Shown piece after piece: positions 34,287-48,314 of a stretch of 64,000 bases of DNA. The stretch comes from Apiotrichum sp. Y4204 (taxonomy: Eukaryota; Basidiomycota; Tremellomycetes; Trichosporonales; Trichosporonaceae): the NCBI GenBank assembly GCA_025531455.1, contig JAMYHL010000042.1, positions 248,001 to 312,000 of the forward strand, in the 5' to 3' direction. A program made the translations under genes and the position numbers. Every line of letters begins with the position of its first letter. Position 1 is the first letter of the stretch. The notes beneath the pieces were generated by a model, which did not search any database, was not told the DNA's origin, and saw only the letters and a program-made list of their open reading frames with translations.

Positions 34287-36280
34287 ATGTCGAAGCTCGT
34301 CCTCGCCGCCTTCGCAGCGCTCGCGGCCGTCGTTGCCGGCGCGGTAAGCCCCCCTTCCCCTTCTCAGGCCCTAACAACCAGCCTGCGCCCGCGCCCGCGC
34401 CCGTGGCCCCCAAGTCGCAGATCAACGACACCTACCCCCTGGCCACGACACCGGGCGCGACGCCGTTCAACCGCCGCGAGCCGCTCCAGCAGCGCGTGGC
34501 CATCATCAACGCCACTGCAATGGCCGTCTCGTGGAACACGTACGACCCGCTCGAGGACGCCGAGGCCGTCGTCCACTTTGGCCAGGACCCGCTCGAGCTC
34601 GACAACGTCGTCGGGTCCCGCCAGACCACGTTCCCCACCTCGCGCACACACTCGCACCACGCCGTCCTCACCGGCCTCAAGCCCAACACCGAGTACCACT
34701 ACCGCGTTGCGCACCACAACTGCTTTGCTGTGAGTGGGGAGTTGAGCTTCGGACGAGCCTGAGACTGACGTCAGTGCAACACCCTGTGGGTCACTTCATA
34801 TGCGAGACACTCTGTGCTCCCTCTGACCACAGCCCGACGTACACGTTCCGCACGCCGCGTGAGCCCGGTGACCGTACACCCTACGTGAGTAGCAAATCAC
34901 ATTCACTCCCTGATCCCAGTCCGTCGCTGTGGTCGGCGACATGGGTCTGATGGGCCCGGACGGCCTGAGCGACTGGGCACCAGAGGGCGTGAGCGGCGCG
35001 CTGGCGCCAGACGAGACGAACACGATCCAGTCGCTGGCGCAGAACCTGGACGCGTTCGAGCACATTATCCACGTCGGCGACCTCGCGTATGCCGACTACT
35101 TCCTCAAGGAGAGTGTGGGCGGGTACTTTGGCCCGAACAAGACCAAGCCGACGGCCGAGGACATTGTCGAGCACTACGAGCTCCTCAACGAGCAGTTCTA
35201 CGACCAGCTCACCCCCCTCACCTCCACCAAGGCGTACCAGGTCGCGGTGGGTAACCACGAGTCCAACTGCAACAACGGCGGTGTCAAGGACAAGGTCAAC
35301 AACATCACGTACACGGCCCAGATCTGCATGCCCGGCCAGACAAACTTTACCGCATACGCCGAGCACTGGAACATGCCGGGTAAGCCCGGCCCGACGCAGA
35401 ACTTTTGGTACTCGTACGACGACGGAATGGCGCATTACGTCGTCCTCAACTTTGAGACCGACTTTGGCGTCGGTGCGTACGGCCCCGACGAGGTCGGCGG
35501 CAAGGGCAAGCAGATGTCGCCTCCTCGCGGCATTCCCGGCGAGCAGATTGAGTAAGACCCAGGACCGCGCGTATTGGCTGATACCAGGTGGCTCAAGAAG
35601 GATCTCGCAAAGGTCGACCGGAAGAAGACGCCGTGGGTCCTCGCGTTCGGCCACCGTCCGTTCTATGTCGGCATGGCGGACGCGCGCTGCAAGCCGTGCC
35701 AGAGCGCATTTGAGCAGATTCTCTACGACGGCGGCGTCGACCTCATGATCAACGGCCACAACCATGTCTACTCGCGTTCTCTCCCCATCTTCAACAGTGA
35801 GTTCAAGGGGAATGAGCCGGCCTGACGCCAGACACGGTCGACCCCGCGGGCTACAACAACCCGCGCGCGCCAATGTACATTACCAACGGCGTCGGGGGGC
35901 ACTATGACGGCCTCGACGTGCTTGACCACCCCCTCCCGCCCGGATACCCCTTCGGTATTGATGGCGTCTACGGCTGGTCCCGCCTCACTTTTGAGAACGC
36001 CACCCATCTCAAGCACGAGTTTATCGCCTCGAAGAACTCGACCATCCTCGACACCTTCTACCTCTACAAGGAACACGAGGAGGGCAAGGGCAATGGCAAT
36101 GGCCACGGTAACGGCAACGGCCACGGTAACGGTAACGGTAACGGCCATGGCAACGGCACCGGCCATGGCAAGGGTGATGGTCATGGTAAGGGCGACAAGG
36201 GACATGGCAAGGGCGATGGTAAAGGTCATGGTGAGGGGGACAAGGGTGCCAAGGGCAATGGCAAGGACAAGGATTGTTAA
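34287..36280 (+). CDS. secreted purple acid phosphatase
   Basis: Seven exons: 34287-34343, 34382-34729, 34775-34785 (11-nt microexon), 34833-34884, 34920-35551, 35588-35796 and 35832-36280, giving 585 residues. A signal peptide (KLVLAAFAALAAVVAGA) is followed by a fibronectin-III-like N-terminal domain, then a calcineurin-like metallophosphoesterase. Metal ligands are in VVGDMG, HVGDLAYADY, VGNHES, AFGHRPFY and NGHNHVYSR. It probably releases phosphate outside the cell; family members hydrolyse phosphomonoesters at acid pH with an Fe-metal centre. The microexon encodes CNTL and is needed to keep the frame into PTYTFRTP. The last 65 residues are Gly/His/Asn/Lys repeats ending KDKDC, an unusual low-complexity tail. 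Confidence 0.93.
36090..36262 (+). repeat. Gly-His/Asn/Lys coding repeat at the phosphatase C-terminus
   Basis: GGY-AAY/CAY/AAG dinucleotide-codon repeats encode alternating Gly with Asn, His, Lys or Asp. The units are imperfect, so the array is probably old but still open to slippage. Confidence 0.8.
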
Positions 36281-36691
36281 CGGAAAGGGTTCGAAAAGGG
36301 GCCGCGGCGGAGACAGGCAGTGTTGGCTCCGCCGTCCCAAGCGCCTCGTCGCTGGTCAGATGCTACACATTTAGATTAGCTAGACCACGAAGCTCTCAAG
36401 CTTACAGCGGACATTTTGATAGAGTATAGTGTTAAGGGTTATGAGCAACGATTGAACTATTGGGCCATGAGCCACGAGCCACGAGCCGCGAGTGTCGTCA
36501 GAATGTGAACTCGACGAAGACAATGGTAGACTCCGGCCTGAGGTGGACCCCGGCCCACACTATGGCTGCGTACGTTGTCAAGATCGCGCTTGCGCTCTCG
36601 TACGCGCTCGTGCACGCCGAAAAACTGAATTCCACGGCATGCACGGCAGATGACCTTCAAAAAGTTCGGCTGGAGGAACTGAATCCTCGTT
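36281..36691. other. 0.4-kb gap between phosphatase and tRNA-Leu
   Basis: Phosphatase 3' flank. A TTTTT run on the minus strand (36658-36664) provides the Pol III stop for the tRNA-Leu. A degenerate GAGCCACGAGCC repeat occurs near 36470. No gene was found. Confidence 0.6.
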
Positions 36692-36779
36692 TGACGAGAG
36701 TGGGATTCGAACCCACGTCCGAAGACTGCGGAAGGGATAAACCTTAACACAGCGCCTTAGACCGCTCGGCCATCTCGCC
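36692..36779 (-). tRNA. tRNA-Leu (AAG) with short intron
   Basis: The acceptor GGCGAGA pairs with TCTCGTC (one G-U), the T arm GTGGG/CCCAC encloses TTCGAAT, and the variable arm (TCTTCGGA) suits leucine. Anticodon stem CTGTG pairs with CGCAG when about 10 nt (TTTATCCCTT) are removed after position 37; the anticodon is AAG. Confidence 0.9.
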
Positions 36780-37213
36780 GTTGACGATTTTTGAAAATCT
36801 TGTTTCCCGGATCCTGGAGCATTGCCCAGGCGCTGTCTCCACGTTCAGCGTCGATGTTGTAAGTGTCCCATGTGAATAAGGTCGTAAGTGAACGAGCATT
36901 CCAGACCCTCAGGGATGTATCTGGTGTCACGTACTGCCGTCCTGGAACGCGGGTTGGATATTGTTCGTGGGGCCCGTGATAAAAGTGCCAGCTCCTGGGG
37001 ATAGTCGCGGAAAGCCCCAATCTAGACCAAGTGCGGCCATCAGGCGCAGAGGGCGAAGAGAGGCGTAATATCGAATGGTGAGTGGACAGAAACAAAGTCG
37101 AAAGTCTTGTAAACGAGAGAAGTCTCGGGCGCAGCATACGGTACATTCTACTTCTACTTCCTGTGAACGTCAGCGTAGCTGCCCCCCATCTCCCACTCAC
37201 TACACCACTTCTA
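36780..37213. other. 0.43-kb intergenic region
   Basis: This is the upstream flank of tRNA-Leu and the 3' flank of the GNAT gene. Minus-strand open frames here look like chance. No feature is supported. Confidence 0.55.
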
Positions 37214-37686
37214 TCAATTAAGGCGGGCCTCAAAGTACGCCACGGTCTTTCCGTTCGAGAGCGTCTGCCTGCCAATCTCGCGGAAGCCGAGGTGCTGGTG
37301 GAACGCGACCGAGCCCGGGTTGGGCGGGTTGACGTTGATCTCGCACACGACACGCTTGTGTCCGGCCTTGCGGGCCGCCTCGAACAGGTCGCGGTACAGC
37401 GCGCCCGCGTACCCCTTACCGCTCACTTCCACCACAATGCGGTCGACGTAGATGAACTGGTTGAAGCGGACCTTGAGCCACCGGAAGTTTTCGTTGTCGT
37501 ACGACGCGTCGCTGCTCAGCGCGATCAACAGCCCCTCGCAGTCCCCGATAGTGCGCGCGTACCATGCCGAATTGAGAAGAGCGTCAAACTGCTCCGGCTC
37601 CTGCCAGGACAGCGCTTCGGCGTGCTTGTTGTTAAGGGCTAGGAGGGTGAGGCCGTCCTCGGCCTCGATGGGGCGCGGCTGTGTCA
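37214..37686 (-). CDS. GNAT-family N-acetyltransferase
   Basis: A single exon of 157 residues. I place the start at the ATG at 37686 (MTQPRPIEAEDG). The open frame extends upstream, but that part is low-complexity leader sequence. The GNAT fold is shown by the hydrophobic strand RFNQFIYVDRIVV and the acetyl-CoA pyrophosphate loop VSGKGYAGALYRDLFEAARKAG. The strand KRVVCEINVNPPNPGSVAFHQHLGFREIGRQ, with its conserved N/F-H--LGF motif, completes it. It resembles predicted bacterial/fungal GNAT-superfamily proteins that act on small molecules or amines; the substrate is unknown. The absence of introns is unusual in this window. Confidence 0.85.
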
Positions 37687-38869
37687 TGATGAAGAAGTGA
37701 ATGTGGGGAGTAGGAAGTATGGGTTCTATCTCGAGTCGCGAAGCACTGTGAGATATAGCAGGAAGTGGATGGAGAAAGAATGTGCAGAGACGACAAAAGA
37801 AACTGCAAGCCACACATCATCTTGTCCTTTGCTCGAGTCCGGACTCGAGTGTGCGTTAAATCGGGTTCCGTCATTGACCGGATTCAGCCCTGAGTAGTCC
37901 CGTACAACCGTTTGTCAGCGACGTCCCTGAAGGCCTCTGAAAGTGACTCGGCTCTGTACGCTCTCTGTTTGGCCTGTCTGATAACAGCGATGAGGCCGTG
38001 TATTGGATAAGCGATTTCCTGATTTCTAGAGGGCGGCCCGGCCGGCCCGACGGTACTGTGCAGAAAGTTGGAAGGTAGAGATCTAGAGACCAGAGTGAGA
38101 ACGAATCCAAAAAGATTTGGCTCGCCTCGATCTTTTCGGAGTCTGCTGGATCTTTTGTATTTACTGGTGTCTGTCAAGTTGTTTTCTATCTACTAATGCT
38201 CCTGTTTGTCTCTGTTGCACAACCGTGCTGCCTCTTATGGTGCTGGGCTTTCGGCCAAATTGTGGGGATTCGCGTTCTGAGCCGGAATCGATCCGCAAGT
38301 GTCTACACACGCGGATCAATTCTGGTAGATATGAAAACCATACCCAGTTCGCTAGTACCCGTTTTATTACATAAATCATGCTATAGATTACGTGAGCCTT
38401 TTTTAGGGGTCACCTCTTCAGGAACGTGGGTTCCTCGCATGAGTTGGTTCTATTGGGCGGGATTGGGGTCGTGGGTGGTTCTCTGGTTGGGAGTTTTCTA
38501 AAAGTAGTTTGTTAAGTATGCGCACCCCCCAGCACCCCCAGGAGGAAGGCGACATGATTTCCAAATGGGTTATTATCGTTCCCAACATCCAGCGCAAGCA
38601 GCGCAAGGGACAAGACTTGGCGACCAAATCCAGGCGAGAGATTACCTGAAAGTCACCATTCGCGAGCAAGGGTGATTCTCCTTGGCGATAGGACTATGCA
38701 CAGAACAATGAGGGGAGAAGGGTTGATATCCTTCGTTTGTGTATCAACTCTCAACGCGTTGTGGCACTGGGTCCAGTGAGAAAGTTTGTATTCATCTAAT
38801 GCCCAAAGTAGTCTGCTGTTCACCATCTGTTTTGAATCCTCACAAAGTACCATCAGGAGGCTTTTGTAC
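37687..38869. other. 1.2-kb intergenic region
   Basis: GNAT promoter and 3' flank of D-lactate dehydrogenase. Frames at 38117-38500 show poor, AT-rich coding character and no family resemblance. Nothing is called. Confidence 0.55.
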
Positions 38870-40762
38870 CTAGCAGCAAGGTGTTGCCGGCGGGGGCCAC
38901 TTGGGCGTCTCATCGGCCATGAGCTCGTCCGGATCTGCATGTCGTCAGCCATACGCCTTTGACTGGCACTCACAAAGCTTGCCAGGGTTCATGATACCGA
39001 GCGGGTCGACCGCGTCCTTGATCGTCTTCAAGAGGTGGAGCGTGCCGTCGCCGAGCTCGGCACGGAGATACTTCTTCTTGTTGATGCCGACGCCGTGCTC
39101 GCCCGTACACGTGCCCTCCATTTCCTGTGCGCGGCGGATAATGTCGCCCATCAACTCTGAAATCGCCGGCACCTCGTGTGCGCCGCGCATGATGATCGTC
39201 GCGTGGAAGTTGCCGTCTCCGACGTGCCCCACAATCGGCGCGTAGATGCCCCGCTCCTTAAACTCGGCTTTGCACTCCTCGACGAGATCCGGCAGACGCG
39301 AGATCGGCACGCACACGTCGTTGCCGTACAGCATCGGGGCTGGGGTCAGGAATTCCGCTGCTGAGAATCGTTGCTCCCACTCACTCTCGTAACCGCTGTG
39401 TCCGAGGGAGGCGAAGAGGACGGCCTTCCTTGCGGCCCAGATGTCTTCGCTCTCCTTCTCGTTCTCCGCAAACTGAACGTCGTTTCCACCGTGCTTGGCC
39501 GCGATCTCCTGGATGACGCGGACCGAGTCTTCCAGCACAGTGTCGTTCCCCTGGAACTTGAAAAAGATCGAATCCTTCTCAGCCAGTGGCCGCTCCACGA
39601 TGCCGCTGTGGTTCACCGCCGCAACCTGGAGGTCATCGAGAAGCTCAACTGCAGGTCAGAGCGAGTTGGACACAGCCTCGTACTCACCGCATTGAACCTG
39701 AACGCCATCATTGAGAATATCAACCACGGCATTGACCGCGTTGCGCACGCTCGGGAACGCAACCACGCCGACACGCGTGGGCAGCAGCGGAGCCAGGCGG
39801 ATTGTTACCTCGGTAACGATACCCAGCGTGCCTTCCGCGCCGATGAACAGCTTTGTCATATCGGGCCCTGCAGACGACTTGCGCGAGCGCTGACGGGTCT
39901 TGAGGATGGTGCCGTCCGGCAGCACGGCGGTGACGTTCAGAAACCACTCGGCACGTGCAGTGCCATACCGCACAGAGTTGGTTCCCGAGCACCCCGTGCC
40001 AATCATGCCGCCGATACTTGCGTTCGGGCCGGGGTCGAGGGGGAGAAACATGTTGATCCCTTGCTTCTTCAGCTCAGAGTTGAGAGTCTCATATCCCAAA
40101 CCGGCCTGTACAACGACGTCCCCGTCCGTGGGGTGGATCGCGAGGATACGGTCCATGCGGCTCATGTTGACGCAAATTCCACCAAATGGCTGCAGTGTTA
40201 GCAACATTGCATCTACATAAACAAGACTCACAGCAGAGAACTGCCCTTCCAGACTCGTTCCATTTCCGTACGGCACGACCGGCACGCGATACTTGCTAGC
40301 GATGCGCATCACGGCTTGCACCTCCTCGGTGGACTGGGGATACACGATAGCTGACGGGGGAAAGTTGATGCCATGCGTCCACGGGCTGTTGCCGTGGTGT
40401 TCCCTGTCATCGTCGTCCACGCTGATCGCATCCTCGTCGAACGCCGCCTGTAGCTCCCTGATCGCGGCGGCGTAGTCGGCTGGAGACCCGTACTTTGCGC
40501 GCATTGCCTCGAGAGGCGTAGCCGCCAGCTTTGAAGCTGAAGCTGTAGACGTGGACTGTTCGCGCTCGCGCACGCAAACTTCTACCGACTTGGTCTCGGG
40601 CAGGCCAGTTGCGACCAAGTAACTCACGCCAGCGAAGGCGATGCCGCGGAAGAACCAGGTGGCCGAGCTCTTCTGCCGCCGCCGCGGTGCAGAGGTCGCG
40701 ACAGATCGTACCCCACGAGGCACCTGGTGCGCCAGGCGAGCCAGCGACAAGCTCCTGATCAT
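38870..40762 (-). CDS. DLD1: mitochondrial D-lactate dehydrogenase (cytochrome c), FAD-dependent
   Basis: Five exons: 40762-40232, 40189-39688, 39648-39385, 39339-38974 and 38934-38870, giving 575 residues. It oxidises D-lactate to pyruvate and passes electrons to cytochrome c in the intermembrane space. An Arg/Ser-rich presequence precedes one membrane helix (WFFRGIAFAGVSYLVATGL), as in yeast Dld1. The PCMH FAD domain shows VPYGNGTSLEGQF, GCSGTNSVRYGTA, KTRQRSRKSSAG and FIGAEGTLGIVTE. The C-terminal catalytic domain has VGHVGDGNFHATI and CTGEHGVGINKKKYL, with metal/substrate His residues. Intron 1 (42 nt) is in frame and stop-free. The last exon encodes only a Pro/Cys tail (PPPATPCC). Confidence 0.93.
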
Positions 40763-41400
40763 GCTCGAGAGAGTGTTGAGAGTTCAAAGTTGCTAGAGAG
40801 GACCTTCACGATGCCTTCATTATATCCCGGGCGCCCTATCATTTCGCCGAGGATCCGGCCCGGTGGGCTTCTTGGACCCACCGGGTAGAAACGACGAAAG
40901 GCCGAGAACGCCGGCCGAGATCGCCGAGATTGGACGCGCCGAACCCCCCAGGCAGCGTCGGAGTCGCCGGAGTCGGAGTCGGGCGAGCTGCGGATAACCA
41001 TGACGGCGCACAAACGGAGTTGGCCGGCGACGAATGAACGCTCATGGTGCGCTTGGCACCTAAGATGTCAATGAGAAGGGGTCTCCATGTTATTGTCGGA
41101 CATTGTTTGACTGTTGTCTCATCGTGTGACCCTGTCACGTGAGCGGTTAACACAGGCTGGCGAGGAGGCCGAAAGGCGACGCCGACGACAGGCGCAGACC
41201 ATTTTGTGGTTTGAGATGAAGCGGATATTGATATTGCCCTTCCTGTCATTTCTTTACGTCACCGTTCGGTAGTCATGGAAAGCGCACGACTTTTGAGCTG
41301 TCGTCGACTTTGACAGCTGAAAAAAGCTCCAGACAGGCGACGATAGCATGGAGCACCGTTAAGCCGGGGACGACTAATCCTTCTGTCCACACCACCATCT
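40763..41400. promoter_or_regulatory. divergent intergenic region, DLD1 / HAM1-like
   Basis: 640 bp separate the two start codons. The half near DLD1 is rich in CCGG/GGCC. No gene was found; a minus-strand frame at 40839-41249 has no coding character. Confidence 0.5.
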
Positions 41401-44372
41401 ATGGTCCCCGCACGCGCAACAGTGAGTAAGGGGTCGGTCCGCCGCTAATCATGTAGTGAGGTTCAAGACGCACAAGGACATGTCGGAGAAGCCGTCGAGC
41501 GGCGGGCTGGCGCACCCGTTGAGCGAGGAGGACATGGCGAACATGGAGGAGGACGTCCGGCGCAATCTCAAGTGCTGGAGCATACTTGAAGCATTGCGGA
41601 TAGGGTGAGCTGCCTAAGGGTGGATGCTGTAGCTTGCGTTACTAACATTCAGGCGGCTGCCGTCGAATGTTCAGCTCGACGCGGTACTCGTGGCTATCAT
41701 CAATCACCTGCCGACCCCGTCGTCCAAGGAAGCTGCGACCTTGACGGCGGACACGATTGCGGCAATCTCGAGCTTGCGATCATTACTCGAGTCTGTTCGC
41801 GTCGTGATAAAGGAGAAGAACGGGGACCAGCTCGTACAAGACACCCTGTGGCTCATGCACGTCGAGTCTCGGCGGACTGTCCGGCCGTGTGGGCATGCCA
41901 ATGACGATGGAACGCCGCCGCTGGGACCGTGTCAGCAGTGTAGACGAACTTCAGAGGCACGTGGTGAGGCGCCGCACGCCATCGACCAGGATCTCGATGC
42001 ACAAGTCGACACCGCTGCTGCAAGCCACGCCCAGCGGGAGGGGGAGCTTGCCGCGGCTGTCCGCCACATCCGGACGCTCGCGATGATCTTTGCCACAAAC
42101 GTCGATTTGCGACAGGCAGTAGGCGACATGGTTGATGCGGCGCGGCAAGTGCTTCGTCGGAAGGCGGACGACAATGAGGATGCGGCGGTGGTCGTCGAGG
42201 ATGAGGACACACCGGACAGGGAACAGCCTGCTGATAAACCTCCGGATACTGCACCAGTGGAGCCCGAGGTTTTGCCTCCCGAGACAGATCTGGAGAGCGA
42301 AGGTCCACATGTTCCCGGAGCCTGGGAAGAGACTTGGGAGCATGACTCGAACTCGGACTCGGAAGTATCGTCAGCGGAAAGCTGGGAGGACGCGGAGGAG
42401 GAGCCATTGCCAGACTCCTTGCGGGATAACCCCAAAGTGCGGGATTTCATCCAGCACTTCAAAGCTGCTATGTGCGTGCTCCTCCCGCAAGATGTCGTGT
42501 GCTGACCACCAGTAACGTCCTGCAGAGCCAGCCCGGGTTCTCCGAGTCTATGGCGTGGCTCATCGATGCGTTCCAGGCATACCAATTGGAGATGTTTGTC
42601 GCGCGATTTCCCGGCAAACCGCACCCGACATCGCGGATGACCCTGTACAGTCTTCCCGGGATGCGCAAGATCTTCTCCAACATCATTACGATCATGGAAC
42701 GTTTCGCGCGAGGAAAGTCAGTGTCGCCGATTCAGAACGCCATTCAGAAGGTCTATGAAGACGTCATCGGGACACCCGAGCTGCGCTCGCTGTGGGAGGA
42801 CATCGATAATCTGCTCCACCGCATTGTCCTGCAGCACGGTTTTGTCAACACGGAGGAATGCGCCATTGAGGCACGTAGTCTGTACGAGCGCGCAGAGAAG
42901 TGGCTCGACAATACGGTGTACTGGGCGCACTGGAACGCGGTCATGTCCGGCCTCTCTATCTGGCTGGGATCCAGCTCTATCCCAAGCGACATGAACCAGC
43001 AGCTTCGCCATCACAGCGGGACAAGTACGGTGTCGACGTGGTTTCACGACGACCCGCTCACACGCCGCCTGGAGAAGAACTGGAACAAGCTCATGGCGGC
43101 GCTCTTTCTCGACCAGCGGAAACGGTTCATTTGGAAGAGGAGCCTGTGGAAGGACATTGGCGAGCTGACCGTCCCGGCCATAAAGGGCATGGGATACATT
43201 ACGTTCCCGCGGGTCGAGTTTGTCAGCCCTAATATAGAGCTGGTACTCGAGAACGTGAATGTCTCGCTCGCCAATCTCCTCCCGACGTATGTCACCCTCG
43301 ACTCGCACGAGCAGCTCAAGGTCTCGCCATTCCCGGAGACTGAAACCAACTGCGCGGACAGCACGTACTCCCGCGTCCGCGTTCGCGCTACCCAGATACA
43401 GGGCGAGGTGCGCAACTCCATGGTTGCGCTCAAGTGGAAGAGGGGATTCAAGATCACAATCATGGCATTGCGTGAGTCCTCCAATGAAGTCCCCATAACT
43501 GACGACAAGTGGACATTATCGTATCGCGAAACGGTATCTCCGCAGACCTTGACATTGAAATCAGCACCAAGGAAGATAGCCCGTTTGTCATCCGCGCCAA
43601 GAAGATCGAGTTTACGATTGACGAAGTCGACGTCCAGACGCACAAGTCCAAGTCGGGCCGGGACATGATCTACAACGCTCTCCTGTGGACCGCAGGCGTG
43701 CCGTTCCTAAAGCGTAGAATGACATCGAGATGGGCACTCAGGACAAACGAGACGATCGAGGCGCTCAACCGTGAGCTCCTGCTCATGCGTGACCAGCTCA
43801 TCAAGATGAACCGGGAGGCAGAGAAGGACGCACGGAAGGGCACCCCGGTGACTGGCGTTACCGCGAGGATGACCCGTATATTCCAGGCACGTCTAAAGGT
43901 GTGGAAGGAGTGGAAGAGCGAGCGCGACGCAGTGATCGAGCACAACATTACGCGTCTGCGGCGCGCGAGCCTGGCCACCAACGCGAGCAACACCAGCCTG
44001 GCCAGTCTGTCCAGTGAGCTATCTGCGTCTTCCGGCGCTTCGGCAGCTGCGGCCTCAACAGCCTCCTCGGCGTCTAACCTGCCAATACCACCCGAGCCAG
44101 GACAAGACAAGCCCAAGCCCTTCAAGAAGTTTCTCGTTAGCAGTCGGCTCGAGGACTGTATGCTGCCAGGTGTCTCGTACGCCGCTTCAAAGTCCCTTCT
44201 TTACAGGCGCCGGAGGGCCGAACGTGAAGCCCTTCGCGCATCAGAGGCTGTATCGGCGATTGGATCGACGTCCAGCTCCGTCACCCCCACAAGCACCGGG
44301 CTCAGGACCAGCAAGAGCGCGCCCCCTTGGCGATCCCCCATCTTCTCCTTCACCCCCACAAAGGAGCAATAG
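41401..44372 (+). CDS. fungal HAM1-like (N- and C-terminal domain) protein
   Basis: Exons: 41401-41421, 41468-41604, 41653-42471, 42513-43471 and 43510-44372, giving 932 residues. The first junction is uncertain: the acceptor at 41467 keeps the frame, but translation could instead begin at the ATG at 41479. The helical N-terminal domain (IKEKNGDQLVQDTLWLMH, AAVRHIRTLAMIFATNVDLRQ) and the C-terminal beta-rich domain (WFHDDPLTRRLEKNWNKLM, FPRVEFVSPNIELVLENVNV) match the large fungal HAM1-like family. Its role is not established; the C-terminal part resembles lipid-binding (TULIP/BPI-like) folds, which is inference. Between the domains lies an acidic, Pro/Glu-rich linker. The C-terminus is Ser-rich. 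Confidence 0.8.
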
Positions 44373-44517
44373 ATTGCTTGTTGAGACCACGCTGTATTAT
44401 AATGCATTTGACATGCTGTTTTTCCCAGGCTCACAACATCACCGCTGCACTGATCAGAATTAACGTTTCATACTCCTTCGCCACTATCGGTTTTCTGGTA
44501 CTGCACACTCCATCCAA

Positions 44518-46771
<2,254 letters not shown>

Positions 46772-48210
46772 ACTTGATGACGGGGCTCTCGGTAGTCGCA
46801 TCAATGCGCTTGCCGGCTTATAAACGGCTTCGAGCAGCTTGGATTCCCAGTTCTACGGCCCCTACCAAAATAGCTATGTCAGCAGTACAGGGACCCGTAC
46901 CAAACGTGCGTTAGGGCTGATGACCGACCATCAGAAGCTCACATCGCCGGTCCCATGGCTGCCCCAGTGCGCCCTCATCATCCTCCCACGTCAGGCCCCA
47001 CTCCCCCGCAGGCCCCCGCAATGCCTGGCGGGTCCGTTCCGCGGTATTGTGCATGTGCTGGGGCCAAGATTAATACGCCCGTGACCAACATGACAGAATG
47101 TTAGTGCGTTTTTAGGCAACTTCGTCCCCGGAGAGATGACATCACCGATCTTCGGGCCCGAGCTGTTGGTGCCGAGCACATGTTCGTGGGTATTTGTGAG
47201 CTTCTCGAAACGGGTTTCGGTGAGTAGGGAGTTGACCACCTCGAGTTTGTGCAAGAGGTGGTATGTATAGAGTTGACAAACTGTCCAAGAAACTGACGGG
47301 GATAGCGATTGGCCGCAAGAGCGAGGTCGTCTGGCGGCAATCCAACATCCGCCCTGACTATTGACGATCTCTCCGTCGACGTGTTGCCTGCAGGCACTTG
47401 TCTCTCACTTGACTCAGCCCGATATTCGTGAACAGAAGTCCAACCAACAACATCTAACTACAGTGTCTACGATACGTGGAGAGGTGCAGTGCAGTATGAG
47501 TGATTATATAGAATGCGAAGCGGATATAGTTGACTGCACGATCTCTGTGCCAACATCCGCCTCATCAACTTACACCTGCAAATTGAGCAAAGTGGCGGCA
47601 CCTCGGCACCTCTGCCGCACACCTCAGCCAGGCTACTCGGCGCGTTCGTCTACTCGTCCACATTCCGCGTATCCTTCCTATTGAACGAAGCCAGAGCTAC
47701 GCCCGCCCGGAAAACTTCAAACACACTTCTAGATCAACGCGTTTATGGAAGTCCAGGGTGGCACGAGCGTATATCTAGGAGGTCGTCTCCCTGGGGGCTA
47801 GAAACGGATGGCCGCGAGCTGTCGGATGCCAGGACAAACAGGACATCTGTGCCCTTCGCTTCATCGCCGATAGGAGCCGACGTTCGCTCGGGTCGACTGC
47901 CACCTGTTATATCGCGCTTAGTGCCCGCGCACCGGGGCTTCGGAACCGTCGTGCCGACCTTCCCTCACGGTCACGACCCTCGCGAGTGTTGCCCCGCAAT
48001 CATCACCAACCTGAGTGCGCCAGGGGCGTATGTGCATGTAGATTCTTGGAGTCCCCGTCGAAGGGGACCATCTCCTCGGCGCGAGGTCGGGGCGGAGGTA
48101 CTGATGCGCCACACGGCAGCTTGGCGACACGGCTACGCGCCCGCGCCCCGGTCTTCTCCAGTCCACCCAGCTGGAAAAAGGGGATGCTCAAGCTCGCGCT
48201 CGTGCTCTCA
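46772..48210. other. 1.4-kb intergenic region
   Basis: Promoter side of the carboxylesterase. Frames such as 47681-48280 (+) run over the tRNA gene and are not coding. A locally AT-richer segment occurs at 47400-47600. No feature is supported. Confidence 0.55.
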
Positions 48211-48314
48211 TTCTCCGCCAGGGAGTCGAACCCTGCTCTATCGCGGTGCGCTCTTCCTGTTGAAAGGCTCTCTCGACTGAGAGGCGATTATACTAACCGA
48301 TATACTAGCGAAGA
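48211..48314 (-). tRNA. tRNA-Glu (CTC) with 32-nt intron
   Basis: The acceptor TCTTCGC pairs with GCGGAGA (one U-G), the T arm CAGGG/CCCTG encloses TTCGACT, and the D region GTATATCGGTTAGTAT is typical of Glu. Anticodon stem ATCGC pairs with GCGAT after removal of about 32 nt; the loop CTCTCA gives anticodon CTC. A73 is present. Confidence 0.9.

Noticed and set aside
34881..35873. 330-codon minus-strand frame within the phosphatase
   Set aside because: The plus strand carries all metal-binding motifs of purple acid phosphatase in order; the antisense product has none.
47681..48280. 199-codon plus-strand frame
   Set aside because: It overlaps the tRNA-Glu gene on the other strand and has the composition of non-coding GC-rich DNA.
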